Shown here piece by piece: positions 8,229 through 16,398 of a stretch of DNA of 36,184 bases (position 1 is its first letter; each line of letters begins with the position of its first letter). This stretch comes from an uncultured Eubacteriales bacterium (lineage in GTDB: Bacteria > Bacillota > Clostridia > Lachnospirales > Lachnospiraceae), in NCBI GenBank assembly GCA_900549105.1, contig URND01000014.1, positions 1-36,184 on the forward strand, given 5' to 3'. Position numbers and translations under genes: made by a program. Under the pieces are notes generated by a model that made no database searches, had not been told where the DNA came from, and saw only the letters and a list, made by a program, of their open reading frames with translations.

Positions 8229-10592
8229 TCAGACAAACTCATATCTGAAAAGCGAATTTAATATATTTACCTTAGCTTTTATTGAAGCCGCACCTGTAAT
8301 CTTATCTCCGGAAATGTTCTTTTTAATGCCGTGGGCTGACATTCGCTCAAAAAGCTCTTCCCATCGCACATTCACTTCGTCTCTTTCCGGCCTGGTGAGA
8401 CTATTGCAGCCCCGCCAGATAAAATAAGAATGATAGGCAAAAATCGTTTCTAATGTAAAATTCTTCTCATCGTCATCCATTCTCCGGCACGCCAGTTGAA
8501 ATGCCTTATCGGCCCAAACTTTCATGTCGTCATCTCCGGTCTCCATAAATATGGAACCAAGATGCCGGTAAATGAGTCCCCATGGATGCTGTGTGTAACT
8601 GTCCCCCCGGTTGACAATCTCTTTGAATAGACGAAGCTTATCTTTTTCCGCCCGGACATCCTCAGGATGCCCGAAGCGATGAAAACCTTTAATGAAAATC
8701 AAAAAATCATATCCCGGTATTTTATCCATGTCTGCACATAAATTTTCCAGCATATCCTGCCAGTCAGCCCCGCCGGAATATAATTCTCTGAACTTATCTT
8801 CCTCGCCGAATTCTATCGCCCAATGAGCATAATAGCCCCGCGTCCGCTTTATATTTACCGCGTCATCCGACTTAAAGGATGCCAGGGCTTTTTCAAAGCA
8901 TTGCTCTGCCTTATCCCGTTCTCCCATAAAGCTGTAGTAACGGCCGCAGGCGCTCAATGATTTTGCATACACCGGAGATTTTGTCACCTCGGAACCGGCC
9001 TCATAGCGAATATCATAATAGCTTTCCATAATGGCCTTTAATGCCTTGCTTTGCTGCCTCTGGGCCCGCACATTCCGCATTGCCTCCTCCAGCGCCGTAT
9101 GAAAATCCAGTATATTTTCATAATGTCCCGGTATCTTTGTTGCCGTGAAGAGAACGATTTCCGGCGAAATAAAGCTTTTATTCTTTTTCCACAATGTCAC
9201 ATAAGGGCCCGCATCCACGGATTTTCCTAAATTGTTATAAATCGCAATGCCCGTTGCTGCCAGAAGCGCCTTTGTTTCCCCATCCGGTTTTATCTTAAAA
9301 AAGCTTTCAAACCGCCTGTACATGTCCCATAAAATCCGGAACATATACTCGTGAAGCCCATTATTCCGATTATCCGCCTTGGGCTGAAGAAGCTGCTCCG
9401 CCAGCTCCCGGACTGCCGATTTATGCATCGCAAGAACCGCTTGTTCCGGCTGTCCGATTCGCTCCGCCTGTCCGATTCGCTCCGCCTGTCCGATTCGCCC
9501 CGCCTGTTCCGGCCGCTCCGACCAAAGATATTTCATCCGCTCCCACGGAAGATATTTATTATATATGGACTGCAAAGAATATTTGAATCCCATCATGAGC
9601 ACTTCATCCAGTTTTCCGCTGTGAAATGACTGATAAGAAGAAAAGACATCCTCAAAGCATTTGATGTATAACCGGGTATCCTCATTAAAACGAAGCCCCC
9701 TATCAATGGATAAGCCTGTATATAGAAATTGATTTAATAAATTTAATGTAATCGTATCCAGCCCCAGGCGTTCGCCCGCCCTGTCATCCAGCGTGATATC
9801 GCTGTAGAAGTACATCGTATCATCATTCATCACATAGGCCGGGTCCGCCTTTTTTCTCAGCATAAACAGCAAAATCGCCGTGAGTGAGAAAATATCGGTT
9901 CCCCTGGACACTTCGGTTTCTCCCTCGGAAATATTCAAAAGTTCAGCGGCCCGATAACCCCTGGCCGCCTTTCTGTGGTTTGCCTTTTCAATCCGACAGC
10001 TTTTGTCACCGTCCGGCATTTCCAATGCCTCTGAAAAATCAATATAGCGCACACCCTCCACCGTCAACCGGCCTTCCGAAGAATCCCTGTCCACGTTGCA
10101 GCAGAAAATATTGCCCGGATGCACATCCAAATGCAGTATGCCGCCCTCTTTTTCAGCCAGATAATGAATCTTTTCCGTATTTCGGAGAATCCGGCCAAAC
10201 AGTTCAAAAATATCACCGGCGCTCATCGATTCCAACTGCTCAAAGATGATATCCTCCAGAAACATGCCACCGTCATAATATTTCATCAGAGAAAATACAT
10301 CTCCGTTAAATTCAAACACCTCGATTACCGGCAATGTCAGCTCCAGCAGCGTTCCTACCTCGGAAAACACGCTTTGATTCAATTTATTTGAAATGGTTCT
10401 GGCCCGCTCCGCTGCTTCGCGGGATAAGCTCTGCTGCTTCACAAAGTAGCGATAACTGTCATCCCGCTCCCCCTGCAGTAACCGGTTCACAACATACATT
10501 TGACTGTTTTCTCCGCTCTGCAGCAGGCGCTCAACCACATATATTCCCGTATTATTGCTGATTAACCTGTCATTTATCTGATAAGATTTCAC
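8229..10592 (-). CDS. Hanks-type Ser/Thr protein kinase with helical/TPR C-terminus, in the cas operon
   Basis: This 787-aa protein is predicted to be cytosolic, with no membrane segment seen. The kinase core shows a degenerate Gly-loop (SGENSQMYVV, near 26-35), Lys52 in YFVKQ, the catalytic loop HLDVHPGN with D156 and N161, IDFS with D185 (DFS rather than DFG), and GYRAAEL as an APE-like end of the activation segment. It is therefore probably active. After about residue 300 the protein is helical; one clear TPR-like unit reads CGRYYSFMGERDKAEQCFEKAL. An in-frame 18-bp repeat codes a GQAERI-type linker near residues 365-385. The GTG at 10592 has AGGAGGG 6 nt upstream and lies 1 bp after the previous stop. 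The substrate and any tie to Cas10 signalling are unknown. Confidence 0.8.
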   Translation of the reverse strand: MKSYQINDRLISNNTGIYVVERLLQSGENSQMYVVNRLLQGERDDSYRYFVKQQSLSREAAERARTISNKLNQSVFSEVGTLLELTLPVIEVFEFNGDVFSLMKYYDGGMFLEDIIFEQLESMSAGDIFELFGRILRNTEKIHYLAEKEGGILHLDVHPGNIFCCNVDRDSSEGRLTVEGVRYIDFSEALEMPDGDKSCRIEKANHRKAARGYRAAELLNISEGETEVSRGTDIFSLTAILLFMLRKKADPAYVMNDDTMYFYSDITLDDRAGERLGLDTITLNLLNQFLYTGLSIDRGLRFNEDTRLYIKCFEDVFSSYQSFHSGKLDEVLMMGFKYSLQSIYNKYLPWERMKYLWSERPEQAGRIGQAERIGQAERIGQPEQAVLAMHKSAVRELAEQLLQPKADNRNNGLHEYMFRILWDMYRRFESFFKIKPDGETKALLAATGIAIYNNLGKSVDAGPYVTLWKKNKSFISPEIVLFTATKIPGHYENILDFHTALEEAMRNVRAQRQQSKALKAIMESYYDIRYEAGSEVTKSPVYAKSLSACGRYYSFMGERDKAEQCFEKALASFKSDDAVNIKRTRGYYAHWAIEFGEEDKFRELYSGGADWQDMLENLCADMDKIPGYDFLIFIKGFHRFGHPEDVRAEKDKLRLFKEIVNRGDSYTQHPWGLIYRHLGSIFMETGDDDMKVWADKAFQLACRRMDDDEKNFTLETIFAYHSYFIWRGCNSLTRPERDEVNVRWEELFERMSAHGIKKNISGDKITGAASIKAKVNILNSLFRYEFV
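9451..9504. repeat. 18-bp tandem repeat (3 copies) inside the kinase gene
   Basis: Three adjacent copies of an 18-bp unit (TGTCCGATTCGCTCCGCC on the plus strand; the third differs by one base) lie in frame and code repeats of a hexapeptide, AERIGQ on the minus strand. Partial matches flank them. Because 18 is a multiple of three, copy-number change would alter linker length without breaking the frame. Confidence 0.9.
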
Positions 10593-10593
10593 T

Positions 10594-11898
10594 TTATACC
10601 CTCCTGGACCGGGTTTCATAGGCATACCAATAGTCCTCAAATATCGGATGATGAAAATAGTCATAATTATGCCGCCAAACAGCCAGATTCATCCACCCGT
10701 TATCCTTTTTCCCGACTCTCATAATATCAATATCCGCCACCCTGTATAAATAATTGAGGAAAAAATCCAGCCTCGAATATTCCTCCTCACACCGGGATAT
10801 TTCCCGGAAGCCGGAACGCCTCAACAACAGGTTTACCTTTTCCGGCGACTCATTTCCCGTCGCAAAACAAAAGCGTACCAGGGTGTAAATATTCGTTTCT
10901 GCTATCTTATACAACGCCTCTTTATCTGTCAGTCTCAAAGTCTCCCCGGCGCTCGCCTTTCTTCCTTTCATAATAAAGTCATAATTTGAAGCGCCGCTGA
11001 TTTGGAGAATACGTTTCAAAATCCCCTGGACTTCTCTCCGATATTCATATCGGCCGGATTTCGTTAAAACCTTATATTTCTCTGAATCCTCCAGATATTT
11101 AAAAAAACAACCCCTGTCGGACATATATTTCTCCATAATGTGAATCGCACCCATGCGCCGAATCTCCAAATCCTTTATATGCTCCGATAAAAACTGTTCA
11201 AAATCTTCCTCCGTCATATCTGTTTTTCCGACAGAGTCTCTATATATTTCCTCTGATATATTTTTTATCGGCTGATGCACCGGGATATCCGCATCCAGCT
11301 TCCCTGTGTAATACCATATATCCCGCGCCGCATCATATACCAGCTCTCTTTTTTCTAAATATTTTTCTCTGAAAAGGCGGATTTTGTTTCGCATCCGCAG
11401 CATCCGCTCTTCCGCTGTTTTTGTATCCGGCACTGCGCCGCTGCTCTCCTGAAATCCCTGATTCAGATAAAAAGCCGCCGTCAAATCCCGGAAATCTCTG
11501 GCGTAAAGCCCCCGGTGGTCCGCAGTCTTTAAAAGCCTGTCCCCATCTTCCGCATTCAGCCCAAGGTAAAATGCCATCTGAATTAATGAGCTCCTTTCCG
11601 GTATGTTTTTTCCGTATTTCCAGTTGTGCCATGTCATCCCCGTGACCTTGTCCCCATCTCCGTCGGCACCGTAAAACCATTCGGATTTCCGAATACATTT
11701 ATCTCTGCAAAACTCATTGATATCCTCCTCTGTCTCCAGCCCGGCCCGCTGAAAAAAGGACTTTAACAATCCGAAAAGCAATGCCCGCTGGGACCGGCAC
11801 CTGTCAATTTGTTCCATATATAAATCATGGGCGCCGTGCTTCTCATAATAATCCACACAAGCCTGCAGACTGACTGCTCCATCACTCTCTTTTGACAT
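10594..11898 (-). CDS. HTH-like protein of unknown function, first gene of the cas operon
   Basis: I do not recognise the family of this 434-aa protein. Residues of about 85-125 (MTWHNWKYGKNIPERSSL, then AFYLGLNAEDGDRLL) resemble the recognition half of an XRE/Cro-type helix-turn-helix, although the preceding segment departs from the consensus. The rest is rich in Arg, Glu and Tyr, probably helical, with no membrane segment or catalytic motif I can name. It is led by a good -10 box and GAGGTGG before the ATG. Its stop is one base before the kinase GTG start, so it is likely made with the kinase. It could regulate the operon, be a kinase substrate, or act as an adaptor. Confidence 0.6.
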   Translation of the reverse strand: MSKESDGAVSLQACVDYYEKHGAHDLYMEQIDRCRSQRALLFGLLKSFFQRAGLETEEDINEFCRDKCIRKSEWFYGADGDGDKVTGMTWHNWKYGKNIPERSSLIQMAFYLGLNAEDGDRLLKTADHRGLYARDFRDLTAAFYLNQGFQESSGAVPDTKTAEERMLRMRNKIRLFREKYLEKRELVYDAARDIWYYTGKLDADIPVHQPIKNISEEIYRDSVGKTDMTEEDFEQFLSEHIKDLEIRRMGAIHIMEKYMSDRGCFFKYLEDSEKYKVLTKSGRYEYRREVQGILKRILQISGASNYDFIMKGRKASAGETLRLTDKEALYKIAETNIYTLVRFCFATGNESPEKVNLLLRRSGFREISRCEEEYSRLDFFLNYLYRVADIDIMRVGKKDNGWMNLAVWRHNYDYFHHPIFEDYWYAYETRSRRV

Positions 11899-11915
11899 AA
11901 TTCCACCTCATTTTT

Positions 11916-11924
11916 ATTATAGCA
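11916..11924 (-). promoter_or_regulatory. Extended -10 promoter of the cas/kinase operon
   Basis: The minus strand reads TGCTATAAT, a perfect extended -10, 17 nt before the ATG of the HTH-like gene. No strong -35 is seen (TTTCGG at the expected distance). The predicted 5' leader is only about 11 nt and just holds the ribosome binding site. It lies in the 82-bp gap after the M48 gene, so the cas operon need not depend on read-through. Confidence 0.6.
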
Positions 11925-11980
11925 CGCCCAGTATATTCCCGAAAGGCTTCGTCGAATTTCCGGGGAAACTTTTATGCCTT

Positions 11981-12844
11981 TTACGCTGCGCTAATCTCCT
12001 GCCTTTCATTCCGCTCAATCTTTTCAAGCCGCTTGCAGGTGTCCGGGTGGGAAGCATAGATGATTTCTGTCAGTGTCCGCTTCTGCCCATCCTGCGGAAG
12101 CACATAAGTCCTCAAAAAATATTTGAGCTGAACTCCGTATCCCAGCCGGCATGAATATCTGTCTGCCCGATACTCGCTTGCTCTGGACACCAGTCCCATC
12201 AATGTCTGATAAATCACCAGCACCAGCTTTTGAAGCCCTCGGAAAAATCCCCGGGTAAATTTTGCAATGCCGGACGTACAATAAACCGACAGAAAACTTC
12301 CGCACATTCCCATCAAACACAGAATGAGGAAAACAAGCCATATAAATGAAGTTGCAAAAAGTGAAGTCACCGTAATCCCCAGTAAAATGGCCGTCACATT
12401 AGCGAATACGATTCGATGAAACACCGCATCCAGACAGAGACTGTGAGATAATTCATGGGCCAGAATCGCTTTCAGCGTCAAAATGTCCGCAACTTTCAGC
12501 GTTCCCCGGGTTACGGCAATGTTTCCGGCCCCATAGGAACAGGCGTTAATCTCATCGGTTGGAAGAACATGAAGCTTCATCTCCGGCACATCCTCCAAAA
12601 AACGCGCCTTTACCTCTTCCTTCAGCAAATCCATTGCTTTATTCAATTTTGCCCGACTGCGTTCATCCACATATTCAATCCCAACGGCTCTGTCCTTTCG
12701 CAACGCTATGAACTCTCCAAGCCACGCATACAGCAGCATAGCCCCCAGAACACCGCCCGCCGCCCAAATATTAAACAATCCATAGATTATTGCAAAATCT
12801 GCTGCCAACAATATTGCTATTTTGATGATTCCCTGAGTTCTCAT
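11981..12844 (-). CDS. Membrane M48-family zinc metalloprotease (HtpX-like)
   Basis: This 287-aa integral membrane protease has the zinc motif HELSH at residues 130-134 and a third ligand, E224, in SEYRADRYS, both typical of the M48 family. Hydrophobic stretches at about 8-45 and 145-188 should give two to four membrane passes, with the active site on the cytosolic side as in HtpX. M48 membrane proteases usually act in envelope quality control. Here it is the last gene of a five-gene operon, 15 bp after the lipoprotein gene, which may point to the lipoprotein or the four-TM protein as a partner or substrate. AAGGGAGAA precedes the ATG. Confidence 0.85.
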   Translation of the reverse strand: MRTQGIIKIAILLAADFAIIYGLFNIWAAGGVLGAMLLYAWLGEFIALRKDRAVGIEYVDERSRAKLNKAMDLLKEEVKARFLEDVPEMKLHVLPTDEINACSYGAGNIAVTRGTLKVADILTLKAILAHELSHSLCLDAVFHRIVFANVTAILLGITVTSLFATSFIWLVFLILCLMGMCGSFLSVYCTSGIAKFTRGFFRGLQKLVLVIYQTLMGLVSRASEYRADRYSCRLGYGVQLKYFLRTYVLPQDGQKRTLTEIIYASHPDTCKRLEKIERNERQEISAA

Positions 12845-12859
12845 GACAAATTCTCCCTT

Positions 12860-14116
12860 CTATTCCACAATAAAACAATGATAATCTTCGTCGCCCAACA
12901 CCTGTCCGGCCAGTTCGGAACCGCATTTAACCCATGTACATGCCCGGTTTTGCGGAGCAAGAGCCTCATCCAATTCTCCGCTTTCCGTGAGGTCATTCAC
13001 ATAAAAACAACTCAGCCATCCGGCGCCGACCACCGTCAGATTCCGGGCATCCACTCCGGCATCCACAAACAACTGCTTTACCGCCTGTCCCCTTTCATAA
13101 GAAAGCCGGATGCTGTCGTCCATATCTCCCCAGTGGGCCGTTCCGCCCACCAGCAAAGCAGAAATATCGCCGCCGCGCATATATTCGGCAACGGAAGCCA
13201 CCGCTTTCCGGGCCGCCTCCCCATCCAGCAGTTCTGCCGTCCCCGGATGAAATGCAATGACTGTTTCATCAAAGGAAACCGCATCGACGACCGCCATGTC
13301 CGCCGCCGCCAGTTCCTGGAGAGCGGAGCCGGTCTCCACCACAGGAATCGTGCTGACTTTCGGCAGCCCCTCGTAGGACAATTCCGACGGCAGGTCATCC
13401 ATAAAACAAACCTCTTTCGCCCCGCCCGCTTCAAAAAAGGAGGACCAGAACATTTCCAGCGCCGCCTTATCCCTATTGGATAAATCTTTCTGCGCACCAC
13501 AGGTATCGCCGAGGTTATAGCCCGTAATACGGATGTTATGCAGATCTGCCACATAGCCCTCCGCTGCCAGTTGATGAATCGCCGAGTCCACATCCAGATA
13601 GGAAAGCGCCAGCTCCTGCATTGGTATCGGAGCCACAGTGTTGATAAAAGAACCGCAGATGATCATTTCCAAATCGACACCATCCTGATAACTATGCAGC
13701 TCCCTCGCTCCCATCTCAACCGCTTTGCGAAGGTCAGTTTCCGGATTGGCGGATTCCGCCGAAGCCGCAACCGCAATCAGTTCCTGAACCCGTTCCTCTA
13801 AAATCTGCTTCTGCATATCGGCGCTCAACGATGTATCCATATCATCCGGCGCCACCGAAGCATACTCCCACGGTTCCCCATCGGCAACAATAATAGACAC
13901 AGATGAGCCGGGTACTCGGCATACGGTTTCGAGCAAATCTCTTGCCGCCTCCACATTTACCACCGGCGCTGTGGATATGGGCTGAAGTATGAGGGCCGCA
14001 TGCACCGGTTCCATGCCATTTGCACCCGCTTCCCCGTCTTTGCCGCAGCCGGCCAGCATAAGTGTGGATAAAAACAGACAACTCATTGTTAAAAGTACAT
14101 TAGTAAACTTCTTCAT
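12860..14116 (-). CDS. OmpA-like lipoprotein
   Basis: The product is 418 aa. The N-terminus MKKFTNVLLTMSCLFLSTLMLAGC is a lipoprotein signal with an LAGC lipobox, so the mature protein should be a lipid-anchored exoprotein. The C-terminal third resembles an OmpA/MotB peptidoglycan-binding domain (SYERGQAVKQLFVDAGVD, VVGAGW, then NRACTWV). The central region may be VWA-like, but I see no complete MIDAS motif. Such proteins are unusual in monoderm Firmicutes. I start at 14116, where GAGGAGGAG precedes the ATG; the reading frame extends upstream to 14152. It overlaps the membrane-protein gene by 17 bp. It probably links the four-TM protein to the wall. Confidence 0.7.
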   Translation of the reverse strand: MKKFTNVLLTMSCLFLSTLMLAGCGKDGEAGANGMEPVHAALILQPISTAPVVNVEAARDLLETVCRVPGSSVSIIVADGEPWEYASVAPDDMDTSLSADMQKQILEERVQELIAVAASAESANPETDLRKAVEMGARELHSYQDGVDLEMIICGSFINTVAPIPMQELALSYLDVDSAIHQLAAEGYVADLHNIRITGYNLGDTCGAQKDLSNRDKAALEMFWSSFFEAGGAKEVCFMDDLPSELSYEGLPKVSTIPVVETGSALQELAAADMAVVDAVSFDETVIAFHPGTAELLDGEAARKAVASVAEYMRGGDISALLVGGTAHWGDMDDSIRLSYERGQAVKQLFVDAGVDARNLTVVGAGWLSCFYVNDLTESGELDEALAPQNRACTWVKCGSELAGQVLGDEDYHCFIVE

Positions 14117-14969
14117 TTTCAATCTCCTCCTCATTGTAGGCCGTTTCTTCAATCAGCCGGTCAAGCCGCTTTTTCATATCCTCAAGCCTGCTGTTGATCC
14201 CGGCATTTTCCGTCAGCATGGTTGTTGCGTCCACATCCGAAAGCAGCGCCGCAATCTCCTGCCCGGCTTTAATCTCTGAGCCGATCTCAGCCAGATCAAT
14301 TAAAATGTCAGCCACTTTAAACCGGGTTTCATCCAGTTTAAACAGATTTCTTTTTTCCAGTTCTTCATCAAGAAGATGAATACTGACCTCATGGTTATTT
14401 ATTTCTTCTTTCAAATCCGCCAGAAGTTCTTCCCGCTTCTCCCTCTTTCTTCGAACCGGATTATCATAGGATACCGCAAAGGAAAGAAGGGACGTTAAAA
14501 CCGGGATAATACCCAGAAGGATCACAACGCCCGCCTGAGCCCTCGATGTGGCCGCCGGTGTTGCCTGGGAAATATTCTGCGCCGCCTGACCGGATAATTT
14601 CAATCCGAGTCCTCCGCTTTCAAACAGAAGCGCGCGGGTGTTATAGCGGATGAAAAAGGACATTGCCGCTTCACACAGAAAGGCCACGCCAATGGTTCCT
14701 GCCATGCCGATTTCCATTTTATCCTTCTCCGAGCGGCTCAAAAGCATTGCCAAAACTACCGGAAAAAGGTCCATTGTCAGAGCGGACACCGCCACCGTAA
14801 AAAGATTCAGCCAGAAACTCTGACGGAGCAGCAAATTGTAACTGGTATAAAAACAGATACAGTCAAACATGATACAACCTAAAACAATGGCCCATTTAGC
14901 GCCTTCGGGAAGTCTTGCGCTCTGCCGCTCCCGGATGATACGCTTTAAAATCGGCTGTTTTTTCCTCAT
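14100..14969 (-). CDS. Four-TM membrane protein with C-terminal coiled coil
   Basis: The family of this 289-aa protein is not recognised. Four hydrophobic segments occur at approximately 25-47, 52-78, 88-110 and 145-170 (for example VVILLGIIPVLTSLLSFAV). After them a charged helical domain of about 110 residues (EKREELLADLKEEINNHEV and onward) looks like a cytosolic coiled coil and ends in a Glu-rich tail. The start at 14969 follows GAGGAGAG and lies 5 bp after the previous stop. In this operon it could be the membrane hub joining the soluble coiled-coil proteins on the inside to the OmpA-like lipoprotein on the outside. That arrangement is inference from topology. Confidence 0.65.
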   Translation of the reverse strand: MRKKQPILKRIIRERQSARLPEGAKWAIVLGCIMFDCICFYTSYNLLLRQSFWLNLFTVAVSALTMDLFPVVLAMLLSRSEKDKMEIGMAGTIGVAFLCEAAMSFFIRYNTRALLFESGGLGLKLSGQAAQNISQATPAATSRAQAGVVILLGIIPVLTSLLSFAVSYDNPVRRKREKREELLADLKEEINNHEVSIHLLDEELEKRNLFKLDETRFKVADILIDLAEIGSEIKAGQEIAALLSDVDATTMLTENAGINSRLEDMKKRLDRLIEETAYNEEEIENEEVY

Positions 14970-14974
14970 TCGAA

Positions 14975-15397
14975 TCACTCTCCTCTGCACAATTCATCGT
15001 ATTTCAATTGAAGTTCCCTCAACTCAAACTCCAACTGCTCTCTGTAAGCTCTCTTTTCTTCATTAATGCTGATACGCGCATTTCTGTGTCGCTCCCGCCA
15101 CTCAATCAGCAGAGCTCTCAGCATGAGGCATCGGACCTCTACATCCTGTTTCAGAAACTTTCCGCTTTTATCGTCAACCTTTATCCCTGATTCAATCTTT
15201 TTCACCGCATACAGATCGGCGTCGTTATAGAGGTCAAGAATATCGTTATAATCATAGGCTACCGTCGTATCTCCTACCGTGGGAAGACGATAAATAATCT
15301 GATAAGACGGTTCCGGCGCATTATGCAGCCGTTTTAACCGCTCCTCCTTTTTTCTCCGCTTTCTTGCTTCCAACCACTTTGGCTTATGGATTTTCAT
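14975..15397 (-). CDS. Small charged protein of unknown function
   Basis: I do not recognise this 140-aa protein. The N-terminus is very basic (KPKWLEARKRRKKEERLKRL). The middle has a short acidic Tyr/Asp stretch (YDYNDILDLYNDADLY), and the C-terminal 50 residues are a likely amphipathic helix (REQLEFELRELQLKYDEL). No signal peptide or membrane segment is present. The ATG at 15397 is chosen because AAGGAGGTG lies upstream inside the previous gene, which it overlaps by 14 bp. It is likely a cytosolic partner of the neighbouring coiled-coil proteins. Confidence 0.6.
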   Translation of the reverse strand: MKIHKPKWLEARKRRKKEERLKRLHNAPEPSYQIIYRLPTVGDTTVAYDYNDILDLYNDADLYAVKKIESGIKVDDKSGKFLKQDVEVRCLMLRALLIEWRERHRNARISINEEKRAYREQLEFELRELQLKYDELCRGE

Positions 15398-16037
15398 GAT
15401 ACTTCCGCACCTCCTTATCGATCCTCTCCAGGGCCGCATGGGTCCACTCAATCTCATCGTGGAACTGCTTAATCGCCCCTTCAACGTTTACAACCGGAAT
15501 ATTTTCTTCATGCAGAGGTTTTTTATAAAGAACGCCCTTGCAGTAAACCGCCAGAATCTCCTCGATGGCAGCCGCCTTTCCCATAAGATTTTCCTGACAT
15601 GAAGCCTCCTTCTCGCTGAAAGCTGTCCGAATATCAATAAGACGTTCAATCGCCGCCTCCCTTTTTATCCGCCGTTCCTCCTTCATCCGCCGGATTTCAC
15701 AGGCTTTGCGCTCTGCCGCCCGCTGTTCGATAGCATTTCCGCCCTCCGGCACCGGCCTGCACTCCGGAATTGGCGGCATCTTTCTATTCAATTCATAAAT
15801 CAACTTCTCCGACTCCGCAGACAGGGAATGAAGCGCCTCATCAAGATTCCGGATTCGGGCTCCCACAAACATCTGAAAACGCTTTTGGTACATCTGCACT
15901 TCCCCACTCTGCACGACCTGCCTGTCATTAAGCGCCGCTGTCCCGTTTCTTCCGTCTATCCGCCCCCGAAGCCACACAAGCCCTTTCAACCGCGGAAGCT
16001 TTAACCTGTACATTCGATTTCTCTTTTCTCTCCTCAT
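15384..16037 (-). CDS. Coiled-coil protein of unknown function, first gene of the five-gene operon
   Basis: The family of this 217-aa protein is unknown to me. It is highly charged and largely helical, with long heptad-like stretches in the middle (ERKACEIRRMKEERRIKRE) and C-terminus (FHDEIEWTHAALERIDKEV). There is no signal peptide or membrane segment. GGGAGGG lies 7 nt before the ATG at 16037. The gene begins about 115 bp downstream of a strong terminator, so its promoter should lie in that AT-rich gap, although I see no convincing -35/-10 pair there. It heads an operon whose later genes are membrane or exported proteins. Confidence 0.6.
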   Translation of the reverse strand: MRREKRNRMYRLKLPRLKGLVWLRGRIDGRNGTAALNDRQVVQSGEVQMYQKRFQMFVGARIRNLDEALHSLSAESEKLIYELNRKMPPIPECRPVPEGGNAIEQRAAERKACEIRRMKEERRIKREAAIERLIDIRTAFSEKEASCQENLMGKAAAIEEILAVYCKGVLYKKPLHEENIPVVNVEGAIKQFHDEIEWTHAALERIDKEVRKYHENP

Positions 16038-16153
16038 AAGACAACCCTCCCAAAAACATGTGTCGTTTAAATCTGTCTCTATTAAACACTATTTTTTTAC
16101 CCCTGTAATCAACACTCGCATTTTATTTTTACTGCCTCTTTAAATTTACCCAC

Positions 16154-16197
16154 AAAAAAAGCCATCGCATATCAAGTCGATATGCGATGACTTTTTT
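16154..16197 (-). terminator. Bidirectional rho-independent terminator
   Basis: GCCATCGCATATC (16161-16173) pairs with GATATGCGATGAC (16179-16191) around a 5-nt loop. A-runs and T-runs on both sides extend the stem and give a U-tract on either strand. Pairing is best on the minus strand, where the one imperfect pair becomes a G-U. It would end transcription of the short CRISPR array before the five-gene operon. Confidence 0.85.
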
Positions 16198-16228
16198 GCT
16201 CGTCATCCAAATGAAATGAGCTTTAAAA

Positions 16229-16398
16229 AATTAAATTCCTTATAGGTAGTTCCCTTCCGCAAAAATTGAACAAAAGGCAGAAGATAAGTATGCAAAAAAG
16301 ATTCAATTCCTCATAGGTGTTTCTCTTACTTAATTATACAAGAGGAGGAAGGCAAGGTGAAAAAATCAGTTTCAATTCCTCATAGGTATTTCTCTTAC
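16229..16398 (-). CRISPR. Decayed CRISPR array, three repeats and two spacers
   Basis: Repeats of 30 bp occur at 16369-16398, 16300-16329 and 16229-16258, spaced 69 and 71 bp, with spacers of 39 and 41 bp. The first two share ATTTCTCTTAC/GTTTCTCTTAC ends and the core TCAATTCCTCATAGGT. The third is degenerate and is the leader-distal one, as expected for array decay. On the minus strand the leader-proximal repeat ends in ATTGAAAC, the usual crRNA handle. The leader lies at 16399-16555, so transcription runs leftward toward the terminator at 16154-16197. Confidence 0.85.

Noticed and set aside
7450..8427. Long plus-strand open frame (325 codons) over cas10 and the kinase end
   Set aside because: It is antisense to strong coding sequence, rich in Pro, Arg, Ser and Cys, with no ribosome site or family motif. 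It is a shadow of the real genes.
8229..10592. Pseudokinase
   Set aside because: The DFG glycine and APE proline are changed, but Lys52, D156, N161 and D185 are all present, so activity is more likely than not.
12455..13483. Long plus-strand open frame (342 codons) over the M48 and lipoprotein genes
   Set aside because: The opposite strand has clear M48 and lipoprotein motifs and good ribosome sites. The plus-strand translation is low in recognisable structure and rich in His, Arg and Gln.
11981..16037. Calling the five-gene operon a Tol-Pal or flagellar motor-like system
   Set aside because: Only the OmpA-like C-terminus fits. There are no TolQ/R/MotA-like proteins, and the four-TM protein has a coiled coil unlike MotA.
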